64,000 bases of DNA from Bradyrhizobium cenepequi (GCF_020329485.1 NZ_JAGKJI010000031.1:1-64000); one strand, 5' to 3'. Shown: positions 15,946 to 26,300, numbered from the stretch's first letter. Numbers and translations are program-made. The notes: generated from the sequence alone by a model not told the origin.

Positions 15946-16803
15946 CTAATTGACGTCGAAGTTCACCGGCACGGTGATCGTCCGGCTGGCGCCCGGCGGC
16001 GGCGCCGGAACGGGCGAGGCCCGGTGCACCAGCGCCACCACCTCCTGATCGAGTTCTGCGAATCCGGACGATCGCACCAGGCTTGCCGACAGCACCTTGC
16101 CGGCGCCGTCGATCGTGAAGCGCACATAGGCGATCCCGCGCGCGCCGCGCTCTCTTGCGCCCGACGGATAGCGCTTGCGGCGCTCAAGGTGAGCCATCAG
16201 CAGCGACTGCCAATTGGCGGGCGACGTTGACGACAGTCCCGAGGCGGTCTGCGCGGCGGCAATGCGGTGCGATTGCCGGGCCTCCACGTGCGCCTGCCAG
16301 GCGACCTTCGATTCGGCAGCGGCTTGCTGCTTGCGAAGAGGCGGCTTGTTCTCCTTCGGTTTTTGCTTCTTGGTTTCCTGCCTCTGCTTCTGCTTCGGCT
16401 TCGGCTGCTCCGTCGGAAGCTGGACCTCCGCTCTGTCCAACACGGCCGTCTTCTCCTTGATCTCCTGGTGTTCGGCCGGCTGCTCCGGCCTGGTGGCCGG
16501 TTCGGCCGTCTGCTCCGGCGGCCGTTCTTCGCCTCTCTGCTCCTTCCGCGGCACGCTTTCTTCCGCCGATTTCTGGTCCGGCGTGATCTCGTCCCGCGTG
16601 GCCTGGATTGCTTCCGGCACGGCCGCGAACTCGATCATGATCGCGGCCGGCGGTGAATTGTCTGCGGCCACGACCACCTCCCCGCGCAGCAGCCAGGCCA
16701 CGGCGCCGGCATGGACGCCGACCGTAACGAGGCCCGCGGCCAGCCATAGCAGGGCTTCGGTCACCTTGGCGGGGCGCGTGATCGAGCCATTGAAGTCGTT
16801 CAT
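15946..16803 (-). CDS. tonB: TonB-family energy transducer
   Basis: A 285-residue protein with one N-terminal membrane anchor (about residues 16-40), a long Pro/Glu/Lys/Gln-rich periplasmic spacer (70-165) and the C-terminal TonB domain (YPSGARERGARGIAYVRF; SSGFAELDQEVVALVHRASP). It passes proton-motive force from ExbBD to the outer-membrane receptor. Its ATG overlaps the exbD stop codon by 4 bases. As the last gene of the heme array it is probably dedicated to the receptor at 23355-26909. Confidence 0.93.
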   Translation of the reverse strand: MNDFNGSITRPAKVTEALLWLAAGLVTVGVHAGAVAWLLRGEVVVAADNSPPAAIMIEFAAVPEAIQATRDEITPDQKSAEESVPRKEQRGEERPPEQTAEPATRPEQPAEHQEIKEKTAVLDRAEVQLPTEQPKPKQKQRQETKKQKPKENKPPLRKQQAAAESKVAWQAHVEARQSHRIAAAQTASGLSSTSPANWQSLLMAHLERRKRYPSGARERGARGIAYVRFTIDGAGKVLSASLVRSSGFAELDQEVVALVHRASPVPAPPPGASRTITVPVNFDVN

Positions 16804-17276
16804 GGCGCAGCCACCGCAGGTGATGGACGGGCCTTATCGGGTTCGCTCTCCCGAATTGACGGCGCTTCGAGGCCGACCAGCGCGATCTTCAGATAGCCCG
16901 CGTCGCGTAGCAGGTTCATCACCTCCATGAGATGTTGATAGTCGACTGTCCTGCCGGCGCGCAGGAAGACGCGCGCATCCTTGTTGCCACCGGTGAACGA
17001 TTCGATTATCGACTGCAGCTTCTCCCGTGGCACCGGGTCGTTGCCGAGATTGAGCGTAAGGTCCTCCTTCAACGTCAGATAGACCGGCTTGTCGGGACGT
17101 GGCGCCGGCTGCGCGGTCGAGGCCGGCAGATCGACATGGAGATCGACGGTCGCGAGCGGCGCCGCGACCATGAAGATGATCAAGAGCACCAGCATCACGT
17201 CGATGAACGGCGTGACGTTGATCTCGTGGTTGTCCTCGAGATCGTCTTCAAAGCGCTCGCGGATGCCGCCGCCCAT
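16800..17276 (-). CDS. exbD: ExbD biopolymer transport protein
   Basis: A 158-residue protein with a short cytoplasmic start, one membrane span (NVTPFIDVMLVLLIIFMVAA, about 20-39) carrying the conserved proton-path Asp, and a periplasmic domain. It forms the TonB motor with ExbB. It lies 6 bases after exbB and overlaps tonB. The C-terminal extension beyond the usual domain is Pro/Ala-rich. Confidence 0.95.
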   Translation of the reverse strand: MGGGIRERFEDDLEDNHEINVTPFIDVMLVLLIIFMVAAPLATVDLHVDLPASTAQPAPRPDKPVYLTLKEDLTLNLGNDPVPREKLQSIIESFTGGNKDARVFLRAGRTVDYQHLMEVMNLLRDAGYLKIALVGLEAPSIRESEPDKARPSPAVAAP

Positions 17277-17282
17277 GACGCT

Positions 17283-18248
17283 TTACTCCGCGGCCAGGGC
17301 GGAGGCCGAAGGCGCGCGGGCGCCGGGCATCTTGCGAAAGTCGAGATCGAGGCTGACGAGCCGTTCGACCTCGGCAGCCGCGTCGGCGAGACCCTGCCGA
17401 TAGCCGGTGACCGCGCGCGCGAACACATTATAGATGACCACCGCCGGAACAGCGGCGACGAGACCGACGGCGGTCGTGAGCAGCGCCTCGGCGATGCCGG
17501 GCGCCACCACCGCGAGATTGGTGGTCTGCGTCTGTGAGATGCCGATGAAGGCGTTCATGATCCCCCATACCGTTCCGAACAGGCCGACGAAGGGCGCGGT
17601 TGCGCCAATGGTGGCGAGCAAGCCGGTGCCGCGAGTCAGCCGGCGGCCAGCCTGTGCCTCGATGCGGGCGAGACGCGACACGACGCGCTCCTTCACGCCG
17701 GCATCCCCGGCGTGAAGCAGGATCCGGGACGACCGACGCAGTTCCTCACCGGCGGACCGCACCATGAACACTGTGGGCCCACCCCGGTTTGCAAGAACGC
17801 GATCGGCGTCTGCAAGGCTCTCCGATGACGCAATGACCCGAGTTGCCCGCTTCGCCCTGGCGCGGGCGCAGACAACCTCGACAGTCTTGGCGAGACATAC
17901 GGTCCAGGTCACGAGCGAGGCGAAGGCAAGCCCGATCATCACCGCCTTCACCACCCAGTCGGCCGCCATGAACATGCCCCAGGGCGACAAATCATGCGGC
18001 AGGCCGGCCCGGCGCTCCGAGTCCAGGCTACGTGACGGCCGCGAGAGATAATCGGTTGCCGTGGTCCCGACGGGAGACGGTCCAGTCTCTGTAAACCCAC
18101 CCGACGCTGAACGATCGACCGGCGCGACAATACCGGCATCGGACGACGTCGCCGGTTGCTGTGCCATCCCAAAGGGGATTCCGAAGCCGAACACGACAAT
18201 CAGCATAAACGGCATGATCGCCCAACCCCGTCTGTCCAACAGTGTCAT
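17283..18248 (-). CDS. exbB: ExbB proton-channel protein (MotA/TolQ/ExbB family)
   Basis: A 321-residue protein. A signal-like segment (about 11-31) leads into a periplasmic stretch, then the three membrane spans of the TolQ/ExbB family, with the signature TRGTGLLATIGATAPFVGLF followed by GTVWGIMNAF. Long ExbB forms with an N-terminal extension are usual in Rhizobiales. The ATG at 18248 has AAGGA at 6 bases; the upstream ATG at 18275 lacks this. It opens the exbB-exbD-tonB trio at the end of the heme acquisition array. Confidence 0.93.
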   Translation of the reverse strand: MTLLDRRGWAIMPFMLIVVFGFGIPFGMAQQPATSSDAGIVAPVDRSASGGFTETGPSPVGTTATDYLSRPSRSLDSERRAGLPHDLSPWGMFMAADWVVKAVMIGLAFASLVTWTVCLAKTVEVVCARARAKRATRVIASSESLADADRVLANRGGPTVFMVRSAGEELRRSSRILLHAGDAGVKERVVSRLARIEAQAGRRLTRGTGLLATIGATAPFVGLFGTVWGIMNAFIGISQTQTTNLAVVAPGIAEALLTTAVGLVAAVPAVVIYNVFARAVTGYRQGLADAAAEVERLVSLDLDFRKMPGARAPSASALAAE

Positions 18249-18337
18249 GCTATGTCCTTCCAATCGTCCACACATGGTTTAGTTGCGGGGCGTTCGACAA
18301 CTCACATCCCTTCTCCGGCTTGTGCGTCAGCGACCGC

Positions 18338-18577
18338 TCACGATGCGAGGCGCACCGCTGGCTGGCCACGTACTGAATCGATCAGTTCTTGCTGGCTGGC
18401 AGTTTGCCCATCCTCGCAGCGAGGAAAGCTCCTGAAGACAAGCTTGTCGAAGAGCGCAACAATCACATGCATGGCCCGAAGATGCGCTTCCATGGGCAGA
18501 AATGCGATTAGTGTGCAAGTGGTCACGAACATCATGAATAGTGCGCTGAACACCAATTCGGAAAGTATTATCATCAC
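18338..18577 (-). CDS. Small membrane protein between heme oxygenase and exbB
   Basis: A 79-residue frame that begins a base or two after the heme-oxygenase stop, at a GTG (18577) or the next ATG (18574), as in translational coupling. Residues 1-30 form a hydrophobic span (MIILSELVFSALFMMFVTTC), and the rest is amphipathic and polar. I do not recognise a family. Its position inside a tight same-strand array argues for a real gene, perhaps with a role in heme or iron handling, but that is only an inference from context. Confidence 0.5.
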   Translation of the reverse strand: MMIILSELVFSALFMMFVTTCTLIAFLPMEAHLRAMHVIVALFDKLVFRSFPRCEDGQTASQQELIDSVRGQPAVRLAS

Positions 18578-18578
18578 G

Positions 18579-19226
18579 TTAGCTCGTCGATAGTCGGGTG
18601 CCGTTGGTTGCCGCTGGCTGGGCTAGCAGACCGGTCACCAGTTCCTGAACACGCGAAAAGGCCGCGTGTGCTCCAGGGATGACACGTTCTTCCTCGGCAT
18701 CAGAAAGGTTCACCGCATCAAGCGCCGCTGTAAACGTTTTCCAATGTCGGCCGGGCCCCTCCGGAGCAGCCGCCAGATGACGCGCGCCGAAGGACTCAGA
18801 AAGTCCAAGTTTCCCCGCCGCCTTGAGCAGGAATGCCGCGCCAAGGTTTGAGCCTTCTGCGACGTAGAGCCAGCCGAGTGCGGTCGGCAGGTCAACGTCA
18901 GCGTCATCGCGACGGAATTCAGGTTCATCACTGGTGGTAGCCGGCACGACGCCGAGGTCGCCTAGATCCTGCTCGATCAACCCGAACCGGCGAAGACCCG
19001 CGAGGCCGGGCAGTAGTCGACTGAGCTTGGGACTAAAATAGAGCGCATCGACGTCTCGGTGGAATTGATACTGCACCTTCACCAAGAGACTGTAGCGCTC
19101 TCGGTTCGCGAACGGATTTTCTTCCATGATGGATTCGTCAAGACGATCGTGCTGCCCGTTCGTTGCAGCTTTCAGGCGTCTGACTCGGCTTGTTTCAAAA
19201 TGCTCTTCAATTTCGATTGTAGTCAT
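18579..19226 (-). CDS. Heme oxygenase (biliverdin-producing type)
   Basis: A 215-residue protein of the bacterial heme oxygenase family, which opens the heme ring with O2 and electrons to give biliverdin, CO and iron. The proximal-His region is LKAATNGQHDRLDESI (about 18-33) and the distal helix is LGWLYVAEGSNLGAAFLLK. That pattern is closer to the PigA/BphO-like branch than to the IsdG-like HmuQ/HmuD enzymes known from Bradyrhizobium. It starts 5 bases after the HasE-like gene ends and so belongs to the same transcript. It supplies the last step of this locus, release of iron from imported heme. Confidence 0.88.
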   Translation of the reverse strand: MTTIEIEEHFETSRVRRLKAATNGQHDRLDESIMEENPFANRERYSLLVKVQYQFHRDVDALYFSPKLSRLLPGLAGLRRFGLIEQDLGDLGVVPATTSDEPEFRRDDADVDLPTALGWLYVAEGSNLGAAFLLKAAGKLGLSESFGARHLAAAPEGPGRHWKTFTAALDAVNLSDAEEERVIPGAHAAFSRVQELVTGLLAQPAATNGTRLSTS

Positions 19227-19231
19227 TCTCG

Positions 19232-20542
19232 CTAGTGTTCCCTGAAAGCACGGTTGATCTGATCTGAAAGTGGCTTGACAAGATAAGAGAGCGCCGTGCG
19301 GTCGCCGGTCTGGATGAACGCTTCGGCGGGCATTCCCGGAACGAGTTTCAATTTGGCAATCCGAGCGAACTGTTCCGGAGGAATGGTGATCCTGATGACA
19401 TAGAAGGATGTGCCCGTACGTTGGTCCTGCGTGAGGTCCGCAGCGACACGGCTCACTGTCCCGTCGAGCTCAGGCGTCGTGCGCAGGTTGAAGGCGGTCA
19501 GACGCAGGATTGCATCCTGCCCGAGATGGACCTCGTGGATATCCTTTGGCGAGATATGCGCCTCCAGCGTCAGGCGGTCTTCGTCGGGAACGATCTCCAT
19601 CACTGTTTCGCGTGGAGCGATGACCCCGCCGACAGTGTGAGCCGACAGGTTGTGCACCCAGCCATCCTGGGGCGAGATCATGTCGATGCGCCGCAACTGA
19701 TCCTCGGCGGCAATCCTGCGTTCGGAAAATTCACCAATCTGCGCCTGCGTATCGCGCAGGTCACCGGTGACCTCGGTCTTCAAGTCTTGATCGACCTGCA
19801 AACTCTGCAATCTTGCTTCGGCGATACTGCCCGCCGCCTGCGCCTGCCCCGCGACGACCTGGCCGCGATAAGCGTCGAGTGTCGCCTTGTCACGTTCCAG
19901 TTCATTAATCCGCTGGACGGACGTGACGCCTTTTGCCAGCAGGTCGCGCAGATCCAGCAACTCCCGCTCGCGAACTCGTATCCCATGCTCAAACGCTTCC
20001 TGCTGGTCTTTCAGACCGGAAATTTGGTGCTCGTACTCCTTGATGCGCTCCCCGAGCTGGGCCTTCTTGCTAATCCGCGTATCGTGCCGTGACCGAAACA
20101 GATTCTGTTCGCTTTGCATCGCGCGCGCGACTTCGCGGTCGTTCGCATGCTCCGTGAGAAGGGGCGGAAACGTGATCGTGTCCTTGTCGTCGCGCTCGGC
20201 CTCAAGCCGAGCTTCGCGCGCGGCCAGTTCGTTGAGGCGCTTGCTGACGATGGCGAGGTTTGCACGAACCTGGGTAGCGTCGAGGCGGATCAGCACATCG
20301 CCTGCTTTAACCAGCTGACCCTCGCGAACCAACAATTCGCCGACCACACCACCGGTCGGATGTTGGACCATTTTCACATAGGACTCGACGACGAAGGTGC
20401 CGTCGGCGACCACGGCGCCAGCCAATTCTGTCGCAGTCGACCATCCGCCGACGCAGGGGGCGAATGCAAGCACAGCGAGAACGCCGAGAATGAGGTGGTG
20501 CCGGACGGAGCGGACCACGGCGTCAGCATCGGCGTTAAACAT
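19232..20542 (-). CDS. hasE: HlyD-family adaptor of the type I hemophore exporter (HasE/PrtE type)
   Basis: A 436-residue membrane-fusion protein. It has one N-terminal membrane span (about 17-40), a lipoyl-like half (VVGELLVREGQLVKAGDVLI), a long coiled coil (about 95-260) and the closing barrel segment. Such adaptors link the inner-membrane ABC protein to a TolC-type outer-membrane channel. It overlaps the ABC gene by 8 bases, and that gene is itself next to the hemophore gene, which defines the substrate. No TolC homologue is encoded nearby, so a chromosomal one elsewhere is probably used. Confidence 0.92.
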   Translation of the reverse strand: MFNADADAVVRSVRHHLILGVLAVLAFAPCVGGWSTATELAGAVVADGTFVVESYVKMVQHPTGGVVGELLVREGQLVKAGDVLIRLDATQVRANLAIVSKRLNELAAREARLEAERDDKDTITFPPLLTEHANDREVARAMQSEQNLFRSRHDTRISKKAQLGERIKEYEHQISGLKDQQEAFEHGIRVRERELLDLRDLLAKGVTSVQRINELERDKATLDAYRGQVVAGQAQAAGSIAEARLQSLQVDQDLKTEVTGDLRDTQAQIGEFSERRIAAEDQLRRIDMISPQDGWVHNLSAHTVGGVIAPRETVMEIVPDEDRLTLEAHISPKDIHEVHLGQDAILRLTAFNLRTTPELDGTVSRVAADLTQDQRTGTSFYVIRITIPPEQFARIAKLKLVPGMPAEAFIQTGDRTALSYLVKPLSDQINRAFREH

Positions 20543-22370
20543 CGCCTCCCTCTCTTTGGGCCGGAGACGTGTCGCCGGGCGCCGTTACAACCTGAAGCGG
20601 TCCGAGCGAATGTGTCCCACTCTGATCCGCGGGTGAGCTTTTCGGCCCAGGCTGGACAGAAGTCGGCCTCATCATCCGCGACAGGATCTCGTCGCGCGGG
20701 CCGAAAGCTCTTGCGCGACCGTTTTCCATCATCAGAACAAGATCGACAACGCCGAGCACACTCGGCCGGTGTGCGACGACGATTGCTATTCCTTTGCGCG
20801 CACGCACGGCGGCGATCGCCTGAATGACAGTGTCCTCTCCTTCGGTGTCGAGATTGGAATTGGGCTCATCGAGCACCACGAGGAACGGATCGTCAAAAAG
20901 CGCCCGTGCGAGGCCAATGCGTTGACGCTGTCCCGCGGAAAGGGCCGATCCCCCCTCGCCGGTTGGCGTGTCGTATCCATTGTCGAAACGAAGAATGAGA
21001 TGATGGACGCCGGCCGCCTTCGCCGCCTTCACGACATCGTCGGGATTCGCAGAGGGATCGAAACGCGCGATGTTCTCAGCGATTGTCCCGTCGAACAGCT
21101 CGACATCCTGCGGCAGGTAGCCGATATGGCGGCCAAGACTTTCGTTGTCCCATTGCTCGAGCGAGGCGCCGTCAAGGCGCACCGTGCCGTGGGCGGGATG
21201 CCAGGCCCCGACGAGAACGCGGGTCAGGGTCGACTTGCCACTGCCGCTGGGACCGATGATACCGAGCGCGCTGCCGGCGTGGATACCGAAATTGACCTCG
21301 ACGACCGTTGGTTTCGTCTGGCCCGGCGCCACGATGCCGACCCCCTCAGCGGTGAGATTCGCCTCCGGCTTCGGCAGCGGGGTCATCTTTGCTTGAGGTG
21401 CGACGAACGACAAGAGATCCCGTAGGCGCGCCCAACTTTGCCGAGCCATCAAAAGGGACCGCCAGATGGCGACCGCGAGATCGACAGGCGCGAGGGCGCG
21501 CCCCAAGATGACGGAACTGGCGACCATGACGCCGCCCGTGGCACTTTGTTGAATGACGAGATACCCACCGACGCCAAGGACCGCCGATTGCACCATGATC
21601 CGAAACACGCGCGCGGTGCTGCCGAGCGCATTGCCGACGTCTCCAGCCTTTCTATTCGCGGCCAGATATTTCCTGTTGGCCGCGATCCATCGGTCTGCGC
21701 TTCGTTCACCGAGCCCTAATGCACGGATTACCTCCGCATTGCGGCGCGAGCTGTCCAGGATCGCGTTGCGCTCCATGCCGTATTGGATTGTCTCCCGGAC
21801 GGGAGCCGACGACAACTTGTGGGTGAGGATAGTCAGGGCCGTCAGAATGGCGGCCCCTGCCAGCGCGGTGAGGCCGATCCATACGTGCAGGCCGAAGCAG
21901 ATGGCTAGATAGAGCGGCGCCCACGGCAGATCGAACAAGGCGGCCGGCCCCTGGCCGGACAGAAAGCTGCGAACGTTGTCGAGGTCGCGCAGGGCCTGGA
22001 GACCATCACCCGGCGCACGCGTCTGCAAAGGAAGCCGGATGACTGCCTCATGGACACCGCGGGAAAGCTCATGATCGAAAAATTCACCGGCGCGCAGCAG
22101 CACGCGCGACCGAATGATTTCGAGAAGCAATTGAAAACCGTAGGCGATCATCGCCAGAACGGAGAACCCCAGCAGGGTCGGGATGCTGCGGCTCGCCAGC
22201 ACGCGGTCGTAAACCTGCAGCATGAAAAGCGGTGCAGTCAGGCCGAGGATGTTGATGACCCCGCTGACCAGCGCCAGGGCGACGGCGCCTTGTTTGAAAC
22301 CGGAAACAGCCGCCGCAGCCAAAGGCTGCGGCGGCGTCTGCTTCATTGTTCGTGGCGCTCGTGGTGCCAT
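20535..22370 (-). CDS. hasD: Type I secretion ABC transporter/permease (HasD/PrtD type)
   Basis: A 611-residue fused permease-ATPase. The membrane domain spans about residues 20-300. The ATPase shows Walker A GPSGSGKST, the signature LSAGQRQRIGLARAL and Walker B VVLDEPNSNLD. There is no N-terminal C39-like domain, as expected for exporters of RTX proteases and HasA. The stop of the hemophore gene meets its ATG at 22370. It drives export of the HasA-like protein together with the downstream adaptor. Confidence 0.94.
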   Translation of the reverse strand: MAPRAPRTMKQTPPQPLAAAAVSGFKQGAVALALVSGVINILGLTAPLFMLQVYDRVLASRSIPTLLGFSVLAMIAYGFQLLLEIIRSRVLLRAGEFFDHELSRGVHEAVIRLPLQTRAPGDGLQALRDLDNVRSFLSGQGPAALFDLPWAPLYLAICFGLHVWIGLTALAGAAILTALTILTHKLSSAPVRETIQYGMERNAILDSSRRNAEVIRALGLGERSADRWIAANRKYLAANRKAGDVGNALGSTARVFRIMVQSAVLGVGGYLVIQQSATGGVMVASSVILGRALAPVDLAVAIWRSLLMARQSWARLRDLLSFVAPQAKMTPLPKPEANLTAEGVGIVAPGQTKPTVVEVNFGIHAGSALGIIGPSGSGKSTLTRVLVGAWHPAHGTVRLDGASLEQWDNESLGRHIGYLPQDVELFDGTIAENIARFDPSANPDDVVKAAKAAGVHHLILRFDNGYDTPTGEGGSALSAGQRQRIGLARALFDDPFLVVLDEPNSNLDTEGEDTVIQAIAAVRARKGIAIVVAHRPSVLGVVDLVLMMENGRARAFGPRDEILSRMMRPTSVQPGPKSSPADQSGTHSLGPLQVVTAPGDTSPAQREGGDV

Positions 22371-23173
22371 CAGACGAAGGCGAAGTCGGACGCAGACAGG
22401 CTCGAGACGCCGTCGACCGTGACCGTGCTGTGCAGGCTCACGTTGGTCGGATCGGTGTAGGTGATGGTGTTGCCTGCGACGCTCACATGGCTGTCGCTGA
22501 TGAACTGGCTGTAGTCGGACCAGCCATAGTTCTTGAAATCGATGAGATCGTTGCCCTGAACGAAGTCAGCGATCGTGTCGTTTCCGAAACCGTGGCTGGA
22601 ATCGTAGAGGCTATGGTCCCACTTGAACGTGTCGAAGTCCGAGCTTCCACCGTTTCCGGAGAGCGCGTCGTTTCCATAGAAGCTGTACAGGTAGTCGTCG
22701 CCGGAGGTGCCGTTCTGGGTGGTGCCCGTCTCGCCGAGATAATCGACCAGCCCGGCAAAGGGCTGACCGAACTCGGTTTGGCCATAAACACTCCCGCCAT
22801 GGGAGAGCACATAGATTGCCTGATTGAAGGTCGTATCCGGGCTCGTGCCGCCGGAGCCGCCGAGTTCGATCGACAGTTCAGGCGTGGTCAATCCGAAACC
22901 AGAACTGCTACTGCCAGTAAGACCGTGGCCAAAGTCGAGTTCGGTGATGGTGCCGCTGAATCCGCCGGGAGGCGAGTAAGTGAACCCCAAGCCATGCAGG
23001 ATCACTCCCGAGTCGGCCGAAACTCCGCTATTGCCCGCCGCCCATTCCGAGTAGGGTGAGGAGGTCGGATAGAAAGCACCGTTGTCATTGTAGTTGAAGT
23101 CGTTTTCCCAGGCACCAGTAAGATATCCCAAAAGATCGCTGCTGGCCGATGTAAGGTTGATGGTGGAAGTCAT
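22370..23173 (-). CDS. hasA: HasA-like hemophore with an added RTX-type C-terminal region
   Basis: A 267-residue exported protein without a Sec signal. Residues 1-150 follow the HasA fold: SSDLLGYLTGAWENDF near the start and GLGFTYSPPGGFSGTITELD in the region that carries the heme-ligand Tyr loop of Serratia HasA. The ligand Tyr aligns ambiguously (FTY), and the usual His32 and His83 have no counterpart. From about 152, NGTSGDDYLYSFYGNDALSG resembles a calcium-binding RTX repeat, and the last 90 residues resemble serralysin-type C-terminal domains. Classical HasA is about 190 residues and ends in a short secretion signal, so this is a chimeric form. The neighbouring HasR, HasD and HasE genes support the assignment. 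Confidence 0.82.
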   Translation of the reverse strand: MTSTINLTSASSDLLGYLTGAWENDFNYNDNGAFYPTSSPYSEWAAGNSGVSADSGVILHGLGFTYSPPGGFSGTITELDFGHGLTGSSSSGFGLTTPELSIELGGSGGTSPDTTFNQAIYVLSHGGSVYGQTEFGQPFAGLVDYLGETGTTQNGTSGDDYLYSFYGNDALSGNGGSSDFDTFKWDHSLYDSSHGFGNDTIADFVQGNDLIDFKNYGWSDYSQFISDSHVSVAGNTITYTDPTNVSLHSTVTVDGVSSLSASDFAFV

Positions 23174-23354
23174 CTTTACCTCTTCTCTTGCTCAAACGTT
23201 CGTCTTGCTGACGAACCTCGGACCCCACGTCGAGCGGTGGGGAAACTTGGAGTCGAGCGATGCAGTCGCCGTCCGGGCCGGCGCGGACCAGGCATCCGCC
23301 TCGGACTTGTCGTAAGGCGCGTCGATCTCGCGGTGAAAGTGCTGCCCCCTTGAA

Positions 23355-26300
23355 TTAGAAGCGATAGTTCACGCCGATCTTGATCGCATGAAAATCAAGA
23401 TCGTTTTCCGCCCTGCGACCGTTCGTCGTCTGGGACGAGCCAGGAACTGTGACTGTCTGGGTGCGATAGAGACGACATCCGCCGCCGCGGGACGGAGGAA
23501 AGTAAACTGCGCAGATTTGTGTCTGCACCGCGTACGGCAGCGTCACGCCGGCGGTCGCATTCGGGAAGAGAAACTCCCTATCTCCGAAATGATCGTAAGA
23601 ATACTCTCCTCTAAGAGACCAGTTATTGGTCAGCGCATATTCGAATCCCCCGCCGAACGTCCATCCGCTACGTGTCACGGAGGCCTCTTCGCGAAAGTTG
23701 AGTTGAGTGCTAGGCACGCTTCCACTGACGGCCCGATACTGACTGCGAACTTCGCTTTCGTTCAGGAACGTCAGACCGCCCATCGCATAAACAAACACGC
23801 GATTGAAAGCGTAGCCGGCGCGGGCGCGCAGCGACGCCGTCCAGTCGAACTGGTAGTCGGTCTTGGCCTGCAGGAAGCTGCCCGCCGTGAGCTTGGAGGC
23901 TTCCGTTGCAATGGCGTCCTGCGTCTTCCTGAACTTGGTCCAGGAATAATCTCCCTCGACACCGATCACCAGGCGGTTCGAGAACTGATAGTTGAACCCG
24001 CCCTGGAAGCCTCTCGTCAGATCGCGGAAGCTCAGCTCAGCCGACTCCGTCGCCGGGATAGCTCCGGGCGTTCCATCGCCGGCCGTCGTGATGCCCTTGG
24101 TGCTGGCCACGCCGTAACCGAGGTGGCCACCGAGATAAAGACCGGTCCAGTCGCTCCCCGGAGCACCGTCCGAGGCATTTCCGAATCTCACGTTGGGAAG
24201 ATGACGAACGAGGGGTGTCGTTTCATTCAACGTCGTCGTGTAGCTGATCCGGGCGGTTCGGCCGGGCGATGGGACGGCGATCGAGGTGAGCGCGCCGAAA
24301 TAATATTGGTCCGTTAGATTCTCGATGCTGAAATTGATCGTCGAGTCGTCGTCGATCTTGTAGATGCCGAAGAGGTCATACACCTGATATGAGGGCCAAG
24401 TGAATGTATTGCCGCTGGTTGGCGGCCAGACGCTGCCCGAGCGCGCCGATGAGAACTGGACCCGTCCGCCCAACGTCAGCTTCTGATCGAACAACCGGAT
24501 GCCGGCCGTCACGCTGCCAGCATAATTCGGCGGGACATAATTCGCAGCGTAATCGTTTTTCAGTGCGCCCGTCGGGCTCGCCAAATCAAACTGTGCCGTC
24601 GGCGGCGCGCAGCTTGCTGGAGTCTCGCAATATTCAATCTTGGTGTATTTGGTGAAGGCGCCCTCGAGGAAAAACGCGCCCGAGTCATAGTTTCCGGATA
24701 TTTCGAAGCCGCGGAAGTTGGCGCCATTGATATTGTACCATACGTATTTATGGTCCGCAGCCGACCCGGTTGATCCACTGCCGGTCTGGTAGCGGACGAT
24801 ATAGTCATCATAGTGATTGTCGAAATAGGCGAGCTTGACGCGAAGCTTGTCGCCGGATTGGAGAACGCTGTTACGCAGGATATTCAGGCCGGCTTCGTAA
24901 TCCTTGGCGATCTCGGGCTGTAAATCCGGATTGTTCCAGAGCAGTCCCTGATAGTGCCAGTGCGTTTCACGGAGGCTCGGAGGGCGGTAGCCTTCCTTGT
25001 ACTGGCCGTAGAACTGGATTCCCTCGATGGGCGATATAACGACACCGGCATTGGAACTAAAACGCCCGCCAGACCGATCAGGAAACTTGGTGAGGTATCC
25101 TTCGCCGTTGGAATTGTAATGGTCATAGCGCAGCCCTGCGGAGAGCGTCAGCCAGTCGATCGGCTTGAGGCTTGCGTTGCTGAATGTCCCCGTCATCAGT
25201 CGCACGCCCGAAGGGCCGTAGGTTTCCCAGCCCTCCGAGCCCGACACCGAACTCGGAAACTGCTCGGCCGTAGCATGCTCACGCGTGAATTCAACGCCGT
25301 TGTCCCAGGTGAGCTGACCGAGCGGCGTGGTGAACACGGAGGTGTTGCCGACATCTCCGCCGAGCGTAGTGTCGCCGTAGGGACCAGGAAGCAGGCCATG
25401 GCGTTGCGACGCAAGATCGGTCAGCCAGAGGTTGGCCCGCATTTTCACATACGGATCGTCCGACGGCTCATACTTATATTTGGCCGTGTAAGTATCGACA
25501 TGGGTCTCGGAGAGCGGGAATTGTCCGTAGGGCAAAATTCCCGACACTATCGCAGCCTGATAGCTCAGCTCATCAATCTCACCGTAATGGGAGTTGTAGG
25601 AGAGATAGCCGAGTTCAAGCGACTGGCCGTCGCCCCACTTCACCTTTCCTTTTGCAAGAAACGAATCCGTGTTTTCGGAGGTGTTGAAGACCTCCTGGCC
25701 AGGCTTTACGAGCGAATTGGCATTTGCGGTCGTCGTAACCGCGTTTGCAGGACGGAATGTGATTCCATCAGGGACTTTTGTTCCAGCGAAGTAGTTGCCT
25801 TGCACGTGCTTGGAATAGGCGACAATGAATTCGTAGTTCTCCTTGATCGCGGCGACGGCCGCACTGCCCGAATATGTGTCGCCGTTGAAAAAGGATGGCC
25901 GGCCATTGGCTGTCGTGTTGACAGCATTGTTGGGCAGGAAACTTGGCGACTGCTCCGCTACCCCGTTGGTGACGAGGCTGCCTTTGACGCGCGTACCAAA
26001 TGTCTGGCCGTCCTTGACGATGTCGCCGGCTTCGAGGGTGCGGAAATTGACGTTGCCACCGATGCTCCCAACCCCCACTCCGCTGCTCGGTCCCTTGGAA
26101 ATGTCGACACCGCCGATCAGATCGGGATCGACATAGGTCTCGTCGCGGTTTCCGATATAGCCACGATAGGAGCTCGTGTTCTGGCGCGCACCGTCAATCG
26201 TCGTGCCCACGCGGCCCATGCCTTGCAGGCCCCGGATATTGGGATTGATCGACGTGCCGACATGATTGCCCGCCGAGATCACGCCGGGCGTATCGATGAA

